Shown in pieces: positions 24,474-33,888 of a stretch of DNA of 49,360 nucleotides (within the stretch, counting starts at the first letter, position 1; each line of letters begins with the position of its first letter). The translations under genes were made by a program, and so were the position numbers. Source of the stretch: Prevotella sp. (GTDB taxonomy: Bacteria > Bacteroidota > Bacteroidia > Bacteroidales > Bacteroidaceae); the NCBI GenBank assembly GCA_024697645.1, contig JAILFH010000115.1, positions 1 through 49,360 on the forward strand. Reading direction: 5' to 3'. The notes under the pieces were generated by a model. The model was not told the DNA's origin, made no database searches, and was given only the letters and a program-made list of their open reading frames with translations.

Positions 24474-26186
24474 TTATTTCTCAGGCGAAGCATATTTCTC
24501 TCCTGTCTGCTTCACATAGTGGTGAGCATAAGGAGTCGGATAACCTGGGCGAGCAGGACGAGCACCAAGACCAGTCTTCGTGCGAGTAAACTTACCATCA
24601 GCCTCGGGCTTGATGATCATATCGTTGTACTTCACAATCAGATAAGTAGCCAACTGCTTCCAGCGAGCAAGCATCTGCTGGGCCTTATCGTTGCTATAGT
24701 TGTTCAGATACTTCACTGCCTCAGCCTCACTATTTGCATAGAGAGCAGCAGCCTTGCTTTCAACCTGAGCCTGCATGTCGAAATAGTTCTTTTCCAAAGA
24801 GTCGCGAACCTCCTTCAACGACGGGAAGAGTTGAGAATAACGCGGATAGACCATATTGGAAACCCAGTTGCAAACCCAGTAGGCATTCTTGTCGGAGAAG
24901 GTAACTGCATCGGCTCCAGGAGTGTTGTAGCACTCAGGCTGAACGGTATTGCCACAATAGATAGGCGTATAGGCCACCATGTTTCCATCATCATTGCCAA
25001 ACCAAAGCACACCACCAATCTGACGTGGGAGCCAAGAACGCATCTGAGAAACATAAGTGAAACCAGTCTGCTGCGTACTTGTAGGACGCTCATTGAAATA
25101 CTTCTTGCCATCAACCTCGAAAGAAAGCGGCGTCGGACGATAAGGCATCTGCCAGATTCCGCCACCAATCGTAGTTGAATCGAGAGCAAGAGCAGTTCCC
25201 TCGTAATGGTCGCGCATGCATTCCTCAATGTCCTGAACGCTCACCTTGCGATTAGGAATAATCCAAAGAGGCATATCCTCAGCATTAGGATCTTCGCCCA
25301 AAGCCCAAGGCAGATAGCGGTCGAAACCATTGTCGAAATGACGGAAGAACGACCAAACGCGAGCATCACAATAGCGGCGACCTCCGAAGTCGGGAGCAGC
25401 ATAAGCCCATTTCCATGAGAATTCTGCATCGGGACCTTCGTACCAGCCCATCAGGCGAGCATAACGAATGACGTCTTTCGAATAATAAAGGTCGGCCTTC
25501 TGGTTCTTTGTTGTAGGATAAACACCTTTTGCGTTGATTTTCTTGCCTGTGAAGAACTTGCCGATACGACTCTGATTAGCGTGACCGCAGATAGCATCGT
25601 CGGGAATGCGCTGAGCAACCCATACAACACGATTAAGTTTCTGCTTCGCAATGAGCGCCTTATCACTACCAGTTCCCATCATCTCTACAATCCAAGCCTC
25701 ATTGGGATCGCAGACCGTGAAGGTCTCACCCTCTGAATTATAGCCATACTTTTCGACGAGAGAAGTCATCACAGCAATAGCCTCACGGGCTGAACGCGAA
25801 CGCTGAAGTGTGATATAGATGAGCGAACCATAATCGATGATTCCAGTCGTGTCGACCATTTCCTCACGACCTCCATAGGTTGTCTCACCAATGGTCACCT
25901 GCCATTCGTTGATGTTTCCAATCACGTTGTAAGTCTCTGCTGCCTCAGGTATCTGACCCTGATAGACACCCGTGTCCCAGTTTTTGACCTGTCGCATATC
26001 ACCAGCCGCATGCTTCATGGCCGGATAATGGCAAAGCCCGATGAACATTCCGTAGTCATCGGCATTATAGGAACAAATCACTGAACCATCGGTAGAAGCC
26101 TTCTTACCGACAATGAAGTTCGTACATGCATCGGCGACTGTGTTGAAAGCGCCCAGCAACAGGAACGAAAGAATGAGTTTCTTCAT
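24474..26186 (-). CDS. Secreted C69-family dipeptidase (PepD-like)
   Basis: A 570-residue N-terminal-nucleophile hydrolase. The signal peptide ends at VADA and Cys21 follows (CTNFIVGKKAS), which in this family becomes the catalytic N-terminal cysteine after processing. Other family marks are YGMFIGLCHYPA, NEWQVTIGETTYGG and the middle DPNEAWIVEM. It likely cleaves dipeptides in the periplasm. A Bacteroidota feature is the longer C-terminal part (about 100 residues beyond typical 470-residue PepD). It follows the M23 peptidase gene by 17 bases on the same strand. Confidence 0.92.
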   Translation of the reverse strand: MKKLILSFLLLGAFNTVADACTNFIVGKKASTDGSVICSYNADDYGMFIGLCHYPAMKHAAGDMRQVKNWDTGVYQGQIPEAAETYNVIGNINEWQVTIGETTYGGREEMVDTTGIIDYGSLIYITLQRSRSAREAIAVMTSLVEKYGYNSEGETFTVCDPNEAWIVEMMGTGSDKALIAKQKLNRVVWVAQRIPDDAICGHANQSRIGKFFTGKKINAKGVYPTTKNQKADLYYSKDVIRYARLMGWYEGPDAEFSWKWAYAAPDFGGRRYCDARVWSFFRHFDNGFDRYLPWALGEDPNAEDMPLWIIPNRKVSVQDIEECMRDHYEGTALALDSTTIGGGIWQMPYRPTPLSFEVDGKKYFNERPTSTQQTGFTYVSQMRSWLPRQIGGVLWFGNDDGNMVAYTPIYCGNTVQPECYNTPGADAVTFSDKNAYWVCNWVSNMVYPRYSQLFPSLKEVRDSLEKNYFDMQAQVESKAAALYANSEAEAVKYLNNYSNDKAQQMLARWKQLATYLIVKYNDMIIKPEADGKFTRTKTGLGARPARPGYPTPYAHHYVKQTGEKYASPEK

Positions 26187-26203
26187 AAGTTAATCTTTAT
26201 TAT

Positions 26204-27904
26204 TTAATATATTACTTGCGTTTTGAAAGTCCGTTTGTTGTGTCGGTAATCTTCGGCTGTGAAGACCAAAGTACGCGGTTTTCCCGTACGCTTCACCGAT
26301 GAATTCTTCAGTCTGCACTCTACGGAAGACGATTTGGCTATGGGTTCAAACAACAGGAACTCATCGTCGAGATAGCCTTCATAGCGCAAAACTCCACTTT
26401 TCTCATCAGTCAGTGAGAGACGAATCGTCTCTCCGCGACGAGTGGAGACAAGTCCCTGATAATGAATCGTAGGCGGCTGATCGTCATAAGCAAGTTCATA
26501 GACTGCGCTCAGTTCGCGGGCCCGTCCCCAAACCCATCCGTCCTGATAGTCGCCTCCCATATATTTATCAATTCCCCAGTTAGCAACAATATAGAGTTTT
26601 GATGGGTCTTTCACCTCTTTCTTATTTACGCGAATGGCAATCGGCTGATAGTCGAAGAGTTGGAATGAATGGTCAGCAAACTGATAGGCATCTGAATAGG
26701 ACGTAGGCTGATGTTTCACCTTGGGCTGATAGGCTGTCGTCTTTCCCACCATATATGGACGAACGATAAGTTGACATCCAGGTAACTGACAATTATTCAA
26801 CTGATCAGGACGTATCTGATGAAGGGTCGTGAAGAGTGGTTTCTTCTTCAGTTCGTTTGGTTTTCCCTCAACGGTGAAGGAATAGCGACTCTGATTACCT
26901 TTGTAGTCGGTCAATAAAAACGTTAGATGATAGTCGCGCTCTTCGTCGAAGACCACATAGCCTCGATTATCATCTGCCGAAAGAATGGGCAACGTGACTC
27001 CTGGCTCGATGAAAGCCTTCATGTACCAGACATGAGAACGAAGATAATGGTCGTAGTCGCCCCAGGAATTTACCTGCATATTCTGATTGACGGGAATGCC
27101 GTTCACGTTTGATGCAAACACCTGACGCCCATCAACGAGAAACTCTATCTGGCGAATGCCATAATGGTTGTAAGTGGCTTCCATATAGTCGTTGGCCCAA
27201 ATGCCAAAGCCCACTTTTCCCCAGGCGGAATAGTGTCGGGGAAGTTCGTGAGAAGAAAGCCCAATACTCTGCTGGATTGTTCCACCAGCAAATACGCCCT
27301 CTCCCTCTTGTGGATAAACCATTATCGCATGTCCCTGTGGTGGCTGTCCGTCAACGAGATGATGACCGATAAAGTCAAGTGGATCGAGCATATCCCAAGT
27401 CTTCGTGTCGTGAATCTCCAAATGTAGATGAGGTGCAGTTGAAGCACCTGTATTTCCGCTTACGGCGAGAAGTTGACCTTCGGCTACGGGCAAATCAGAT
27501 GGTAGGAAATGGAATTCACCTTCGGCTGAATGCTGCTCATATTGCTTTTTGCGAACCTGTGCTGCTATCTGTGGAGTGAACTTCTTCAGATGGCAGTAGA
27601 CGCTCGTATAACCTTCTGGGTGCTGCACAAAGACCGCATTGCCAAAACCAAACATCCCTATTGTAATCTTCGACACATAGCCGCCTCCGATAGAGAAAAT
27701 TGGTTTGCCTTCTACCCCACCCGTCTTCAAGTCGACACCACCATGAAAGTGGTTCGGACGCGGTTCACCAAAGTTTCCGGCTAAGACGTTTTCGTAGTTG
27801 ACTGGGGAAGAATAGCGAACTCGCTTCTCTGCATCATTATGTCCATCTACATTGAGAAATGTAAACAATACAAACACAATGAAATAGAGAAAACGCTTTA
27901 TCAT
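26204..27904 (-). CDS. Secreted M23 (LytM-type) metallopeptidase
   Basis: From the ATG at 27904 the product has 566 residues with a signal sequence (MIKRFLYFIVFVLFTFLNVDG). The LytM domain is near the N-terminus: His54-x3-Asp58 (HGGVD) binds zinc, and His159-x-His161 (HLHLE) supplies the other zinc ligand and catalytic residue. These enzymes usually cut peptidoglycan cross-bridges or act as inactive regulators; the full site is present here. The remaining about 400 residues have no recognised domain and may be beta-rich. The longer frame to 27949 overlaps the upstream lipoprotein gene and is not used. It follows that gene by 10 bases. Confidence 0.9.
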   Translation of the reverse strand: MIKRFLYFIVFVLFTFLNVDGHNDAEKRVRYSSPVNYENVLAGNFGEPRPNHFHGGVDLKTGGVEGKPIFSIGGGYVSKITIGMFGFGNAVFVQHPEGYTSVYCHLKKFTPQIAAQVRKKQYEQHSAEGEFHFLPSDLPVAEGQLLAVSGNTGASTAPHLHLEIHDTKTWDMLDPLDFIGHHLVDGQPPQGHAIMVYPQEGEGVFAGGTIQQSIGLSSHELPRHYSAWGKVGFGIWANDYMEATYNHYGIRQIEFLVDGRQVFASNVNGIPVNQNMQVNSWGDYDHYLRSHVWYMKAFIEPGVTLPILSADDNRGYVVFDEERDYHLTFLLTDYKGNQSRYSFTVEGKPNELKKKPLFTTLHQIRPDQLNNCQLPGCQLIVRPYMVGKTTAYQPKVKHQPTSYSDAYQFADHSFQLFDYQPIAIRVNKKEVKDPSKLYIVANWGIDKYMGGDYQDGWVWGRARELSAVYELAYDDQPPTIHYQGLVSTRRGETIRLSLTDEKSGVLRYEGYLDDEFLLFEPIAKSSSVECRLKNSSVKRTGKPRTLVFTAEDYRHNKRTFKTQVIY

Positions 27905-27914
27905 ATTAAGTCTA

Positions 27915-28865
27915 TTACCTTGTTGGTGCTTCAGGTACCCTGTTGACATTTCTCTTCAAAGCAGAATCCGCATTGATCCTTAACGGACGTCGCATACGCA
28001 TAGAGTCGGAATCCGTTCTTATTGGTTCAGTATTGATTTTGGAAGAGAGTTCCTTTTGCTCCGTTTGATGCATACGAATCAACTTGATATCGCCAACGTG
28101 CAAAAGTTTAATAGTGGTTCTCGAATCTGGTTCTCCCAATATGCGACGATTCAGCACGAAATAGCCATAAATACTCTTGATTCCCACCTCTCCAACATCA
28201 GAGACATCAATCCTGTAGTCTGTTGACGAAGACATTCTAACCATTCGGCTGACCACACTATCGTTAGCAAGTTTAATAGCCAGCGAAGCAATCGCATCGC
28301 GTGTTCCATCTTGGAACATAAAGTTAGAATTGAACGAGAATACGAATCGGTCGCCTGGACGGAAAGTCGAGTCGGCTTCCATACTGAAGGAATAGGAATT
28401 GAAGGCTGGCTGTTGGGTCAGAACTATAGAACGGTCGGCCGACCAGATGTTTGCAGTGTCACCATTGACGGAAAGAGCCGTATATTGAGCATTTCCTCCC
28501 ACAACAGCACCCATTGCTTTTGCATCAGCATCGAATCGCTCGGCAAGGTGGTCGTAAATGGTTTTCAGATGCCTCGTGTGGCGCATGTAATAGACCATTG
28601 CCGAATCATATTCGGCCTCAGTCACCCCATGTTTCTTCAGAATGGCTTTCCGATAGACGCTCATTCGCAAAGTGTCATTGAAGTCCTCATCAATATCTGA
28701 CATTGCCTTTGCAACATGATAGTCATAGAGAATGGCTTCCATCTTGCGCGGGGAAAGAACCTTACCAGGAACACCCGGCTTACACCCTGCAAGCATCAAC
28801 AGGAAGAATGATGCCAGAAGGCACCAAGGGACGAAAATATTTGGTCGGTTGTTCGTCATATACAA
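27915..28865 (-). CDS. DUF4296-domain lipoprotein
   Basis: A 316-residue predicted lipoprotein with lipobox LAGC near residue 28. The segment VLSPRKMEAILYDYHVAKAM and the following KHGVTEAEYDSAMVYYMRH match DUF4296, a Bacteroidota family of unknown function, usually next to lspA as here. The C-terminal third, rich in charged residues and prolines (TEPIRTDSDSMRMRRP), is low-complexity. Two start codons are possible (28865 and 28859). Being a lipoprotein next to the lipoprotein signal peptidase gene suggests a link to envelope maturation. Confidence 0.85.
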   Translation of the reverse strand: MYMTNNRPNIFVPWCLLASFFLLMLAGCKPGVPGKVLSPRKMEAILYDYHVAKAMSDIDEDFNDTLRMSVYRKAILKKHGVTEAEYDSAMVYYMRHTRHLKTIYDHLAERFDADAKAMGAVVGGNAQYTALSVNGDTANIWSADRSIVLTQQPAFNSYSFSMEADSTFRPGDRFVFSFNSNFMFQDGTRDAIASLAIKLANDSVVSRMVRMSSSTDYRIDVSDVGEVGIKSIYGYFVLNRRILGEPDSRTTIKLLHVGDIKLIRMHQTEQKELSSKINTEPIRTDSDSMRMRRPLRINADSALKRNVNRVPEAPTR

Positions 28866-29046
28866 GTTGTTATTAAGCCATTAAACATGCTCTTAAAAAG
28901 CCATTGAGAAGTTTTGCATATTCATTGAGGCACTTCAGAAAACAAAAGAATTACCCTTATGTAGTCAGCAAAATTGTCATCAAGAAGTCAGAGATGATTC
29001 CGTAAGAAACAAATGTGGTTATCTATCGGAAACAACCAAGTCATTC

Positions 29047-29730
29047 TTAGGAAGCAGACGAAGTAGTCTCCTCGTCTTTTTTCTCTCCTTCTGACGGAAC
29101 CTCATTCTTTTTCTCATCTGAAACCGACAATGTAGCCAGTTCCTTTCGGCAGAAGATGAGTAAGGCAACGACACTCACACTCACACAAGCGTCGGCAAAG
29201 TTGAAGACAGGACTAAAGAAGATGAACTCCTCCCCTCCCCAGATGGGCACCCAATCTGGCCAAGTGCTTACAATGAGCGGGAAATAGAACATATCGACGA
29301 CCTTTCCTGTAAGAAAACCTGAGTAGCCGTGACCATAAGGCACCAGATAACTCACGTAGAAAGGCGATGAAGCCGTAAAGATCTCACCATAGAACATACA
29401 GTCGATGATGTTTCCCGCTGCACCTGCAAGAAGCATGGAGAGGAGCACGATATAGATAGTTCGTGCTCCTTGCCGAATCTGGTTCCGAATATAGATGCCA
29501 ATAACGATGACTGCTATAATTCGGAAGACCGAAAGTGCATACTTATTGATGAAGGAGAGCCCGAAAGCCATACCGTTGTTCTCTATGAAGTGTATCTGGA
29601 ACCAGTCGGTAATCCAGAGCGACTCATAGAGATGCATGTTCGTCTTGACGGCAATCTTTATTACCTGATCAATGACAAGCAATACAACAATTAGCAGAAC
29701 GGCCAACCAGGCACTTTTCTTCTTGGTCAT
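29047..29730 (-). CDS. lspA: Lipoprotein signal peptidase (signal peptidase II)
   Basis: A 227-residue inner-membrane aspartyl protease that removes lipoprotein signal peptides. Four hydrophobic helices are visible, and both catalytic aspartates are present in GAAGNIIDCMFYG and VFNFADACVSV. It is longer than the 160-residue E. coli enzyme because of an added loop and an acidic, low-complexity C-terminal tail (KKNEVPSEGEKKDEETTSS), which is common in this phylum. It follows the dksA-like gene by 5 bases and belongs to the ileS-dksA-lspA-DUF4296 chain. Confidence 0.96.
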   Translation of the reverse strand: MTKKKSAWLAVLLIVVLLVIDQVIKIAVKTNMHLYESLWITDWFQIHFIENNGMAFGLSFINKYALSVFRIIAVIVIGIYIRNQIRQGARTIYIVLLSMLLAGAAGNIIDCMFYGEIFTASSPFYVSYLVPYGHGYSGFLTGKVVDMFYFPLIVSTWPDWVPIWGGEEFIFFSPVFNFADACVSVSVVALLIFCRKELATLSVSDEKKNEVPSEGEKKDEETTSSAS

Positions 29731-29735
29731 TCTTC

Positions 29736-30119
29736 CTACTTCTTGCCTCGGGCAATCTTCGAAGCAACGCTAAGCGTAGCATGAGGTACGGCGCGCAGAC
29801 GTTCCTTCGGAATGAGTTCACCTGTGATGCGGTCAATACCGTATGTCTTATTCTGAATGCGCACAAGCGCTGCTTCAAGACCTGTGATAAACTTCTGCTG
29901 GCGATTAGCCATAGCAACCAGTTCTTCCTTCGACTGAGTGAGGCTTCCCTCCTCCAGTGCCTTATAGGTTGGCGACGTGTCATCGACGTCGTTGCCATCC
30001 TGATTCATGATCTGGCGCATCATAGCATCGTAATCGCGACGAGCCAAACGTAGTTTTTCATTGATGATGGACTTGAACTCTTCAAGTTCCTCATCTGAAT
30101 AGCGTTTCTTTTGTGACAT
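29736..30119 (-). CDS. TraR/DksA-family protein without zinc-finger cysteines
   Basis: A 127-residue protein: an N-terminal coiled coil (residues about 5-85) and a C-terminal part GELIPKERLRAVPHATL that matches the DksA/TraR C4 zinc-finger region. DksA binds RNA polymerase and tunes transcription with ppGpp. No cysteine is present in the finger; the usual YGICRVTG reads YGIDRITG here, so metal binding is not expected, as in some Bacteroidota and alphaproteobacterial relatives with reduced cysteine content. It lies between ileS and lspA. Confidence 0.88.
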   Translation of the reverse strand: MSQKKRYSDEELEEFKSIINEKLRLARRDYDAMMRQIMNQDGNDVDDTSPTYKALEEGSLTQSKEELVAMANRQQKFITGLEAALVRIQNKTYGIDRITGELIPKERLRAVPHATLSVASKIARGKK

Positions 30120-30154
30120 GATCTATAAGATTTTCGATTAATGTATTCGGTTTT

Positions 30155-33100
30155 TTATTGTTTTGTAATCTTGATATTCAGTTTGAAGTCGTCGAAGTCA
30201 ATCTCAGCGCCATCGTTCGGGGCAACTTCAATCTTATCGGCGAGCACCTGGGAAGAGATGTAGTCAGCAAAGGCGCTGACGGCAGCATCGGCCTGCTCAT
30301 TAGGAGCCACAACAACGTGAATGTGGTCGGTAATCTCGAATCCACTATCCTTACGAAGATTCTGAATGCGGTTGATAAGTTCACGGGCCATACCCTCCTG
30401 ACGAAGTTCGTCGGTGAGTTCTACCTCGAGTGCAACTGTCAAGTTACCCTCGTTGGCAACCAGCCAACCAGGAATGTCTTCGCTGATGATTTCAACGTCT
30501 TCCTTCTCCACCGTAACTTCCTGACCTTCAGCCATCAAGGAGATAGTTCCTAAAGTTTCAAGTGAAGCAATCTGCTCCTGAGAAAGTTCAGCAACAGCAG
30601 CAGCAACAGACTTCATCAGTTTGCCAAACTTCTTACCCATTGTACGGAAGTTGCACTTCACCTTCTTCACCAGAATTCCCTGACCTTCGACGAAGGAAAG
30701 TTCCTTCACGTTCACCTCATTCATGATGAGTTGCTTCACGGCCTCAATGTGTTTCTGCTGAGTTTCGTCAACGGCAGGAATCATAATCTTCTGCAGCGGC
30801 TGGCGAACCTTGATGTTCACCTTACGGCGCAGAGCGAGAACCATTGAAGTGATGCGCTGAGCCATTTCCATGCGAGCCTCGAGATCGAGATCGATTGCGG
30901 CTTCGTTGGCTACTGGGAACTTGTCGAGATGAATGCTGTCGCACTTTCCACCCAGATCCTTATAGAGTTGGTCGGTATAGAACGGTGCAAACGGAGCAAG
31001 CAACTTGGCAACTGTCATCAGACAGGTGTAGAGTGTCTCGTAGGCCGAACGCTTGTCGGCGCTCATCTCCTTACCCCAGAAACGTTTGCGGTTGAGACGA
31101 ACATACCAGTTGCTCAGGTCATCATTGACGAACTGATCTATCAGACGACCAGCACGAGTAGGATCGAAGTTCTCAAGTTCGTGATCAACAGCCTTAATCA
31201 GCGAATTGACGCGAGAGAGAATCCAGCGGTCAATCTCAGGTCTTTCACAACCACACTTCGACTCCGAATCTGAAGCGGGCTCCCATCCGTCCACATTTGC
31301 ATAAAGGGCGAAGAATGAGTAGGTATTATATAAGGTGCCGAAGAGTTTGCGGCGAACCTCATCAATACCTTCGGGATCAAACTTCAGATTGTCCCAAGGC
31401 TCTGAATTGGTCATCATATAGAAGCGAACGGCATCAGAACCATATTTCTGAATCATATCGAATGGGTTGACCACATTGCCAACGTGCTTCGACATCTTAT
31501 TTCCCTTTGCATCAAGAACAAGACCTGTGGAGATGACATTCTTGAATGCTACAGAGTCGAATACCATTGTGGCAATAGCATGAAGCGTGAAGAACCAACC
31601 ACGAGTCTGGTCGACACCCTCATTGATGAAGTCGGCGGGGAATGCCAGATTCTTGTCGATAGCATCAGCATTCTCAAACGGATAGTGAACCTGAGCGTAA
31701 GGCATTGCACCAGAATCGAACCAAACGTCGATAAGGTCACTTTCACGGTGCATGGGCTTACCTTCGTCGCTTACAAGCACAATGTCGTCAACATAAGGAC
31801 GATGGAGGTCGATGCGGTCGTAGTTCTCACGACTCATGTCACCAGGAACGAAGCCCTTCTCCTTCAGTGGATTAGCCTTCATCACACCTGCAGCAACAGA
31901 CTTCTCGATTTCGTTGTAAAGTTCCTCTACTGAACCGATGCATTTCTCTGCATTGCCGTCCTCATCGCGCCAGATAGGAAGCGGTGTTCCCCAAAAGCGT
32001 GAACGAGAAAGGTTCCAGTCGTTCAGATTCTCAAGCCAATTACCAAAGCGACCTGTACCTGTTGATTCGGGGTGCCAGCCAATGGTCTTGTTGAGTTCCA
32101 CCATACGCTCTTTCTTTGCAGTTGAGCGGATGAACCAAGAATCGAGAGGATAATAAAGCACGGGCTTGTCTGTACGCCAGCAATGAGGATAGTTGTGCAC
32201 ATGCTTCTCAATGCGGAAGGCTGTTCCCTCCTGCTTCATCTCCATACAGATGACGATGTTCAGGTCCTCTGCCTTCAGAGCAGCCTTCTCATCGTACTTT
32301 CCGTCTTGGTTGAACTCAGGAGCATAGGCGTTCTTCACAAAGTCACCTGCGTGATGCTGATACTTCTCAACATCAACACATGCCTTGGTGAAGTTCTCGT
32401 CGAGTTCCTTTACCAGATAATATTTACCTTCGAGGTCAACCATCGGACGGGTCTCGCCTTTCTTGTTGATCAGGAAGAGGCTCGGCACTTCTGCATCACG
32501 AGCAACCTTGGCATCATCAGCACCAAATGTAGGAGCGATATGTACGATACCTGTACCATCTTCAGTGGTCACATAGTCACCAGGGATTACGCGGAAAGCC
32601 TGTTCAGCCATTTCCACAAAAGTCTCCTTTCCATTCTCACCTTTAAACACTTTCTCAGGATGAGCCTCTGCATAGCAACTAACAAACTGAGGAGCGTTCT
32701 GGTCGAGTTTGGCCGATGGCTTTACCCAAGGCATGAGTTGACGGAAGTGGAGACCGACAAGGTCTGTACCCTTATAACGGCCAACAATACGGAAGGGAAC
32801 TATCTTCTGGCCCTTCTCAAAAGCAGGAAGTTCTTCACCTTCGGCAACTTTACCCTCGGGATTCAGATATGCTTCAACGCGGGCTTCGGCCATTATAATG
32901 GTTACAGGGCTGGCGTCGTAGGCATTATAGGTCTCAACGGCTACATAGTCAATCTTCGGACCTACGCAAAGTGCAGTGTTTGAGGGAAGAGTCCAGGGTG
33001 TTGTCGTCCAAGCAACAAAGTAAGGCTTACCCCAGTGAGTCCATTCCTCACGAGGATCAAGAGCCTCGAAGAGTGCAGTAACAGTGGTATCCTTCACGTC

Positions 33101-33724
33101 GCGATAGCAACCCGGAAGGTTCAACTCGTGCGAAGAAAGACCTGTACCTGCAGCAGGCGAATACGGCTGAATGGTGTAGCCTTTATAGAGAAGTCCCTTC
33201 TGATAGAGTTGACTGAGCAACCACCAGAGCGTCTCGATGTATTTATTATCGTAAGTGATATAGGGATTGTCGAGATCAACGAAGTAGCCCATGCGCTCTG
33301 TGAGGTCGCGCCATTCCTGGGTGTACATCATCACGTTCTCACGACACTTGCGGTTGTATTCCTCTGTGGAAATATAGCGAGGCGACTCATGATTGTCGAT
33401 GTCTGCCTTCGTAATACCAAGTTCTTTCTCAACACTAAGTTCAACAGGAAGTCCGTGGGTGTCCCAGCCTGCTTTTCTGTGCACCTGGAAGCCCTTCATT
33501 GTCTTATAGCGATTGAACGTGTCCTTCAAAGCGCGACCCAACACGTGGTGAATACCCGGGTGGCCATTGGCCGAGGGAGGACCTTCAAAGAATACAAACT
33601 GAGGACATCCCTCACGTTCAGTTACACTACGGTGGAAGACATCCTTCTGCTCCCACTCCTGAAGAACCTGATTGTTCACTTCTGTCAGGTTCATTGCCTT
33701 ATGTTCGGCAAATCTCTTAGCCAT
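30155..33724 (-). CDS. ileS: Isoleucyl-tRNA synthetase (long, eukaryote-like type)
   Basis: A 1189-residue class I synthetase charging tRNA-Ile. The HIGH-equivalent motif is HPGIHH (55-60, within EGPPSANGHPG) and the KMSKS-equivalent is KMSKH (743-747). The editing domain lies between and includes GDYVTTEDGTGIVHIAP and GWDTHGLPVE. The C-terminal anticodon-binding and tail domains make it about 250 residues longer than E. coli IleS. This type 2 (eukaryote-like) form is known in other bacteria for low sensitivity to mupirocin, so reduced sensitivity is possible. It has its own promoter and leads the dksA-like/lspA chain. Confidence 0.96.
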   Translation of the reverse strand: MAKRFAEHKAMNLTEVNNQVLQEWEQKDVFHRSVTEREGCPQFVFFEGPPSANGHPGIHHVLGRALKDTFNRYKTMKGFQVHRKAGWDTHGLPVELSVEKELGITKADIDNHESPRYISTEEYNRKCRENVMMYTQEWRDLTERMGYFVDLDNPYITYDNKYIETLWWLLSQLYQKGLLYKGYTIQPYSPAAGTGLSSHELNLPGCYRDVKDTTVTALFEALDPREEWTHWGKPYFVAWTTTPWTLPSNTALCVGPKIDYVAVETYNAYDASPVTIIMAEARVEAYLNPEGKVAEGEELPAFEKGQKIVPFRIVGRYKGTDLVGLHFRQLMPWVKPSAKLDQNAPQFVSCYAEAHPEKVFKGENGKETFVEMAEQAFRVIPGDYVTTEDGTGIVHIAPTFGADDAKVARDAEVPSLFLINKKGETRPMVDLEGKYYLVKELDENFTKACVDVEKYQHHAGDFVKNAYAPEFNQDGKYDEKAALKAEDLNIVICMEMKQEGTAFRIEKHVHNYPHCWRTDKPVLYYPLDSWFIRSTAKKERMVELNKTIGWHPESTGTGRFGNWLENLNDWNLSRSRFWGTPLPIWRDEDGNAEKCIGSVEELYNEIEKSVAAGVMKANPLKEKGFVPGDMSRENYDRIDLHRPYVDDIVLVSDEGKPMHRESDLIDVWFDSGAMPYAQVHYPFENADAIDKNLAFPADFINEGVDQTRGWFFTLHAIATMVFDSVAFKNVISTGLVLDAKGNKMSKHVGNVVNPFDMIQKYGSDAVRFYMMTNSEPWDNLKFDPEGIDEVRRKLFGTLYNTYSFFALYANVDGWEPASDSESKCGCERPEIDRWILSRVNSLIKAVDHELENFDPTRAGRLIDQFVNDDLSNWYVRLNRKRFWGKEMSADKRSAYETLYTCLMTVAKLLAPFAPFYTDQLYKDLGGKCDSIHLDKFPVANEAAIDLDLEARMEMAQRITSMVLALRRKVNIKVRQPLQKIMIPAVDETQQKHIEAVKQLIMNEVNVKELSFVEGQGILVKKVKCNFRTMGKKFGKLMKSVAAAVAELSQEQIASLETLGTISLMAEGQEVTVEKEDVEIISEDIPGWLVANEGNLTVALEVELTDELRQEGMARELINRIQNLRKDSGFEITDHIHVVVAPNEQADAAVSAFADYISSQVLADKIEVAPNDGAEIDFDDFKLNIKITKQ

Positions 33725-33781
33725 TGTTTCTTTTATCGTTATTTTTGTTGTTATTTTTCGTTATTGTTTCAAAAAGACGTG

Positions 33782-33812
33782 CAAAGGTATGAAAAAAAAA
33801 TGACACCACCAA
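33782..33812 (-). promoter_or_regulatory. Promoter of ileS
   Basis: Minus-strand TACCTTTG (33782-33789) with TTG at 33810-33812 and a 20-base spacer, about 58 bases before the ileS start. Confidence 0.8.
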
Positions 33813-33888
33813 ATTTCGCACGCGTAATGACTTAAAAAGTGTGAAAGATAGAACAAAAAAACGAGCAGAATGAACTGCTCGTCTTCTT

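Noticed and set aside
32183..33835. Two 266-codon plus-strand open frames
   Set aside because: Both are antisense to ileS and show no protein family features.
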